A DNA stretch of 64,000 nt from G963701675 sp963701675 (GTDB lineage Bacteria; Planctomycetota; Planctomycetia; Gemmatales; Gemmataceae), in assembly GCA_963701675.1 (NCBI GenBank), contig OY969623.1, forward strand, positions 5,580,001-5,644,000. Reading direction: 5' to 3'. Numbering within the stretch: position 1 is the stretch's first letter; each line of letters starts with the position of its first letter. The notes below the pieces were generated by a model. It was not told the DNA's origin and made no database searches. It worked only from the letters and a program-made list of their open reading frames with translations. The translations under genes were made by a program, and so were the position numbers. This document shows, in pieces, positions 61,641 to 64,000 of the stretch.

Positions 61641-64000
61641 TCACTTGACCTCTAACTTCAGCTCCTTGAACCGAACCTCCGTGGCCCCGCCAGAATGTAA
61701 CTGGAGCGCGAAGATTCCGCGCCGCGGCGCCTTCGGGTCGTCCAAATCGACGCACGCCTGGCCGTTGATCCATGTGCGGATTCGGCTCCCGTTCGCCTCG
61801 ATCACGTATTCGTTCCATTCGCCGGACTTCACGTGCGGGTCTCCGGGTTTGTCCCAGAGGAGACCGCGGCCGTGCTCGTCGTAGAGTTTCCCCCACCAGC
61901 CGGCGCCGATGTCGGCTTGCAGGCCCTTAACGTCGTCTTCGGGTAGGGATTCGCTACGAAACTGAATGCCGCTGTTCTCCGTGTTCGGCGTGAGCTTCAC
62001 CTTCAACGACAGGCGGAAATCGCCGGCCGTCATTTGGCTACGGAGAAAGGCATTCTTTTTCAAACCGGACGTCTTGCCGACGATCTCGCCGTTCTCGACT
62101 TTCCACAAGCCTGGATCACCGTCCCAACCCGTGAGATCTTTGCCGTTGAAGAAATCCTTCGCGTTCTCCGGCGTTGCCAATAGTGGAGTTTGAGCGGCGC
62201 TCTGAAGGTATGCGAACAGAGCCCGCACTTCTTCGTCCTTGAATGGCTTGAGTTGATCGTCCGGCATCATCGATTGATCGGTCGGCTTCGTGCTTTCAAT
62301 GTCGTTTCGCGGAATAGTGAGTGTTTCATCCGCTGTTACGACGGTTAACGCCGTCGCGGTCTCTTCACGAACGATTCCGGTGATGACTCGACCGTTTTTC
62401 AGCTCGATCAACGTAACGGCATACTCTTTCGGAATAACGGCGCCGGGATCGAGGACGTTTTCCAGAAGGTAATGGAGATCACTACGATTGGCGCCGGTGA
62501 TATCGGGGCCGACCTTACCGCCGACGCCGAAGAGCAAGTGGCATTGCTGGCAGGTTTTGGCATATAGCGCACGACCTAATGCCAAATCCGGCGGGTTTCC
62601 CGGCGCGGTGAGGAGTTTTCGATATTCACCCATCAGTTTGGATCGCTCGGCCGGGGTGGCGCGGACGATGCCCCAGACTTCCGCGATCCGTTTGTCGATT
62701 TCCACATCGCCCAGGTTCCGGAGCTGCCGGACCAGGTCGGCCGGTATTTCCGCGGCGGCGATCTTCTTGTCGGCCACGGCGCCGAGCAATGTCTTGGCAT
62801 ATGCCGGTCGTGATGCCAACGTGGCGATGGCGTCACGTTTCTCTCCCGGCGCCAATGTGGCGTAGACGGACAGGATTCGGGCCGGCGTCTCCGCGTGGTC
62901 GTATGCCGCCAGTCCGCGGAGCGCGGGACCGCGGAGCGATTCGTCGGCGATGAGCTGGTGAAGGACGGCCGGGAGTTTGGGATCCTTGGCCTGCAAAAGC
63001 GTGGCCAACGCACGCTGCCGTTCCGCGCGGTCAGTATCCTTTGCCGCCAACGTCTCCCGCAGCGTGTCGAGACCCGTGGGATCACCAAGCATTACAGCCA
63101 CGGCAAGCGAATGTGAGCGAATGTCTCGATTCGCGCTGCGCGAAAGTACTTTATAGACCTTCGACCAACCCGACGGCATCGACACCCGCTGTCGGCCTCG
63201 AAGGCCGTCTTCCATGCCGCGCACGATCAAAAGCCGCCGTTGTTCATCCGTGGTGTCCGACAGGGCGTTGCAGAGAATCGTGAGCGATTGTTCCGTTCCA
63301 AGCGCCGCTACGCGCCGAGCCATGAACTGGGCGACAAGCGGAATGCGGCCGTTAAGGGCAAGCTCGAGCGCCGCCTTCGGGTCATTCTCTGCCAGCGGTT
63401 CGGCGGCGTACCAGTACATGAGCGGCAGATTCGGATCGGCATTGTCGTCTTGGTGTGCTAGCAACTCGAGCAGAATCGTCCAACGCTCGTCCAAAGATAA
63501 TCGTTTGAGTGCGGCACAGAGAGCCAACCGAACAACCGGTGAAGCCTCGGCTTTCGTCATCTCTCGGAGTTTCGCGATCAGACTGGCCGAAGGAGTACAC
63601 GCTTCCACGGCGAGTCGAACTGCCCAGGCGCGCACGTGTGGATCAGTGTCAGTTAAGGGAGGCAGTATGGGCCCCTCCAGGCGGACGGCCAATGCCTGCG
63701 AGGCCCAAAGCGCACGCAGACGATGTTTTGCGTCTTTATGGGCAAAACGAAAAGGCGCCAGACCTACGAAATCGGTACTTTCTTGGGCGCGCTCTTGCAT
63801 CAGCCGCCTTGCGTGTCTGACAAACCAATGATTGTCGTGTTTCTGGTACTCGGACAACTCGAAGTCATCCGCCTTCCGAAGATCCACCTGCACCGGCTTC
63901 GTGCCGCGGTAGCTCACTTTGTAAATCCGCCCGTTGGTCCGGTCCCAGATCTTGGGATCGTTGTGATGACACGCCTGGCGGTCGTACCAATCAATCACGT
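61641..64000 (-). CDS. PVC-type cytochrome c/HEAT-repeat/DUF1080 protein, N-terminus outside the window
   Basis: At least 786 residues. Upstream coding continues past 64000; GTG 63998 is only the first possible internal start. VIDWYDRQACHHNDPKIWDR is the end of a PVC-type dehydrogenase propeller. HEAT-like repeats follow (about 80-410). A haem motif CQQCHLLFGVGGKVGPDITG and an LKNGRVITGIV domain follow, and finally a DUF1080 (3-keto-disaccharide hydrolase-like) domain starting DFFNGKDLTGWDGDPGLWKV. Such proteins are secreted and thought to oxidise or hydrolyse sugars. The membrane protein gene follows closely. Confidence 0.85.
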   Translation of the reverse strand, partial: VIDWYDRQACHHNDPKIWDRTNGRIYKVSYRGTKPVQVDLRKADDFELSEYQKHDNHWFVRHARRLMQERAQESTDFVGLAPFRFAHKDAKHRLRALWASQALAVRLEGPILPPLTDTDPHVRAWAVRLAVEACTPSASLIAKLREMTKAEASPVVRLALCAALKRLSLDERWTILLELLAHQDDNADPNLPLMYWYAAEPLAENDPKAALELALNGRIPLVAQFMARRVAALGTEQSLTILCNALSDTTDEQRRLLIVRGMEDGLRGRQRVSMPSGWSKVYKVLSRSANRDIRSHSLAVAVMLGDPTGLDTLRETLAAKDTDRAERQRALATLLQAKDPKLPAVLHQLIADESLRGPALRGLAAYDHAETPARILSVYATLAPGEKRDAIATLASRPAYAKTLLGAVADKKIAAAEIPADLVRQLRNLGDVEIDKRIAEVWGIVRATPAERSKLMGEYRKLLTAPGNPPDLALGRALYAKTCQQCHLLFGVGGKVGPDITGANRSDLHYLLENVLDPGAVIPKEYAVTLIELKNGRVITGIVREETATALTVVTADETLTIPRNDIESTKPTDQSMMPDDQLKPFKDEEVRALFAYLQSAAQTPLLATPENAKDFFNGKDLTGWDGDPGLWKVENGEIVGKTSGLKKNAFLRSQMTAGDFRLSLKVKLTPNTENSGIQFRSESLPEDDVKGLQADIGAGWWGKLYDEHGRGLLWDKPGDPHVKSGEWNEYVIEANGSRIRTWINGQACVDLDDPKAPRRGIFALQLHSGGATEVRFKELKLEVK

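Overview
The window is about 64 kb of moderately GC-rich bacterial DNA that looks like a planctomycete, most probably a Gemmata-like member of Planctomycetota. This rests on several family signatures seen together: at least five DUF1559 proteins or fragments, some with the prepilin-type FTLIELLVVIAIIGVL segment; a YTV-repeat cell-surface protein; a PVC-type cytochrome/HEAT/DUF1080 protein; sigma factor-Ser/Thr kinase pairs; secreted FG-GAP and beta-helix proteins with the N-terminal LE-x-R-x-LLS-like motif; Uma2; and many dispersed palindromes. No rRNA, tRNA or CRISPR array was seen.

Layout. 1-6.5 kb: membrane glycosyltransferases, a GH2-like fragment, dTDP-4-dehydrorhamnose reductase and an NRDE/TANGO2 protein (cell-envelope sugars). 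6.6-11.7 kb: housekeeping genes (NrnA, Rieske protein, cytochrome b fused to a dihaem cytochrome c, YidD, RnpA, a J-domain protein). 11.8-16.8 kb: a co-oriented block of ECF sigma factor, membrane Ser/Thr kinase, EF-hand protein and secreted LTxxQ/Spy-like protein, in which the kinase sensor tail and the secreted protein share the same four-motif layout. 17-28 kb: a quinone-oxidoreductase-like MDR enzyme, HerA-like ATPase, RNase E/G, DUF2344 protein, an hpf-ptsN-ptsH-ptsI operon and a double-ACT protein. 28-38 kb: DUF1559 proteins, glycosyltransferases, rplM-rpsI, an acyl-CoA dehydrogenase, and a REP-associated tyrosine transposase (RAYT) gene bracketed by paired REP palindromes. 38-46 kb: an accessory region with FG-GAP and beta-helix proteins, DUF1559 genes, an IS5-type element interrupting one DUF1559 gene, and toxin-antitoxin genes. 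46-53 kb: an ABC transporter, thiolase, Uma2 protein, an acyl-CoA mutase whose residues match isobutyryl-CoA mutase with its B12 subunit and MeaB, and a DUF433/DUF5615 pair. 53-64 kb: an FG-GAP protein, a MntA/truncated HepT pair, a second sigma-kinase(WD40) set, the YTV protein, a membrane protein and the PVC-type cytochrome/DUF1080 protein.

A striking feature is the number of genes broken by one small lesion. Seven otherwise convincing proteins change frame once, at about 594, 5025, 13752, 33680, 50664, 53700 and 55795. Two more are split by an in-frame TGA (36897 and 57060). The lesions sit in short G/C runs or CG dinucleotide repeats, so residual assembly error is at least as likely as real gene decay. 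I rejoined these genes where the downstream frame clearly continues the family.
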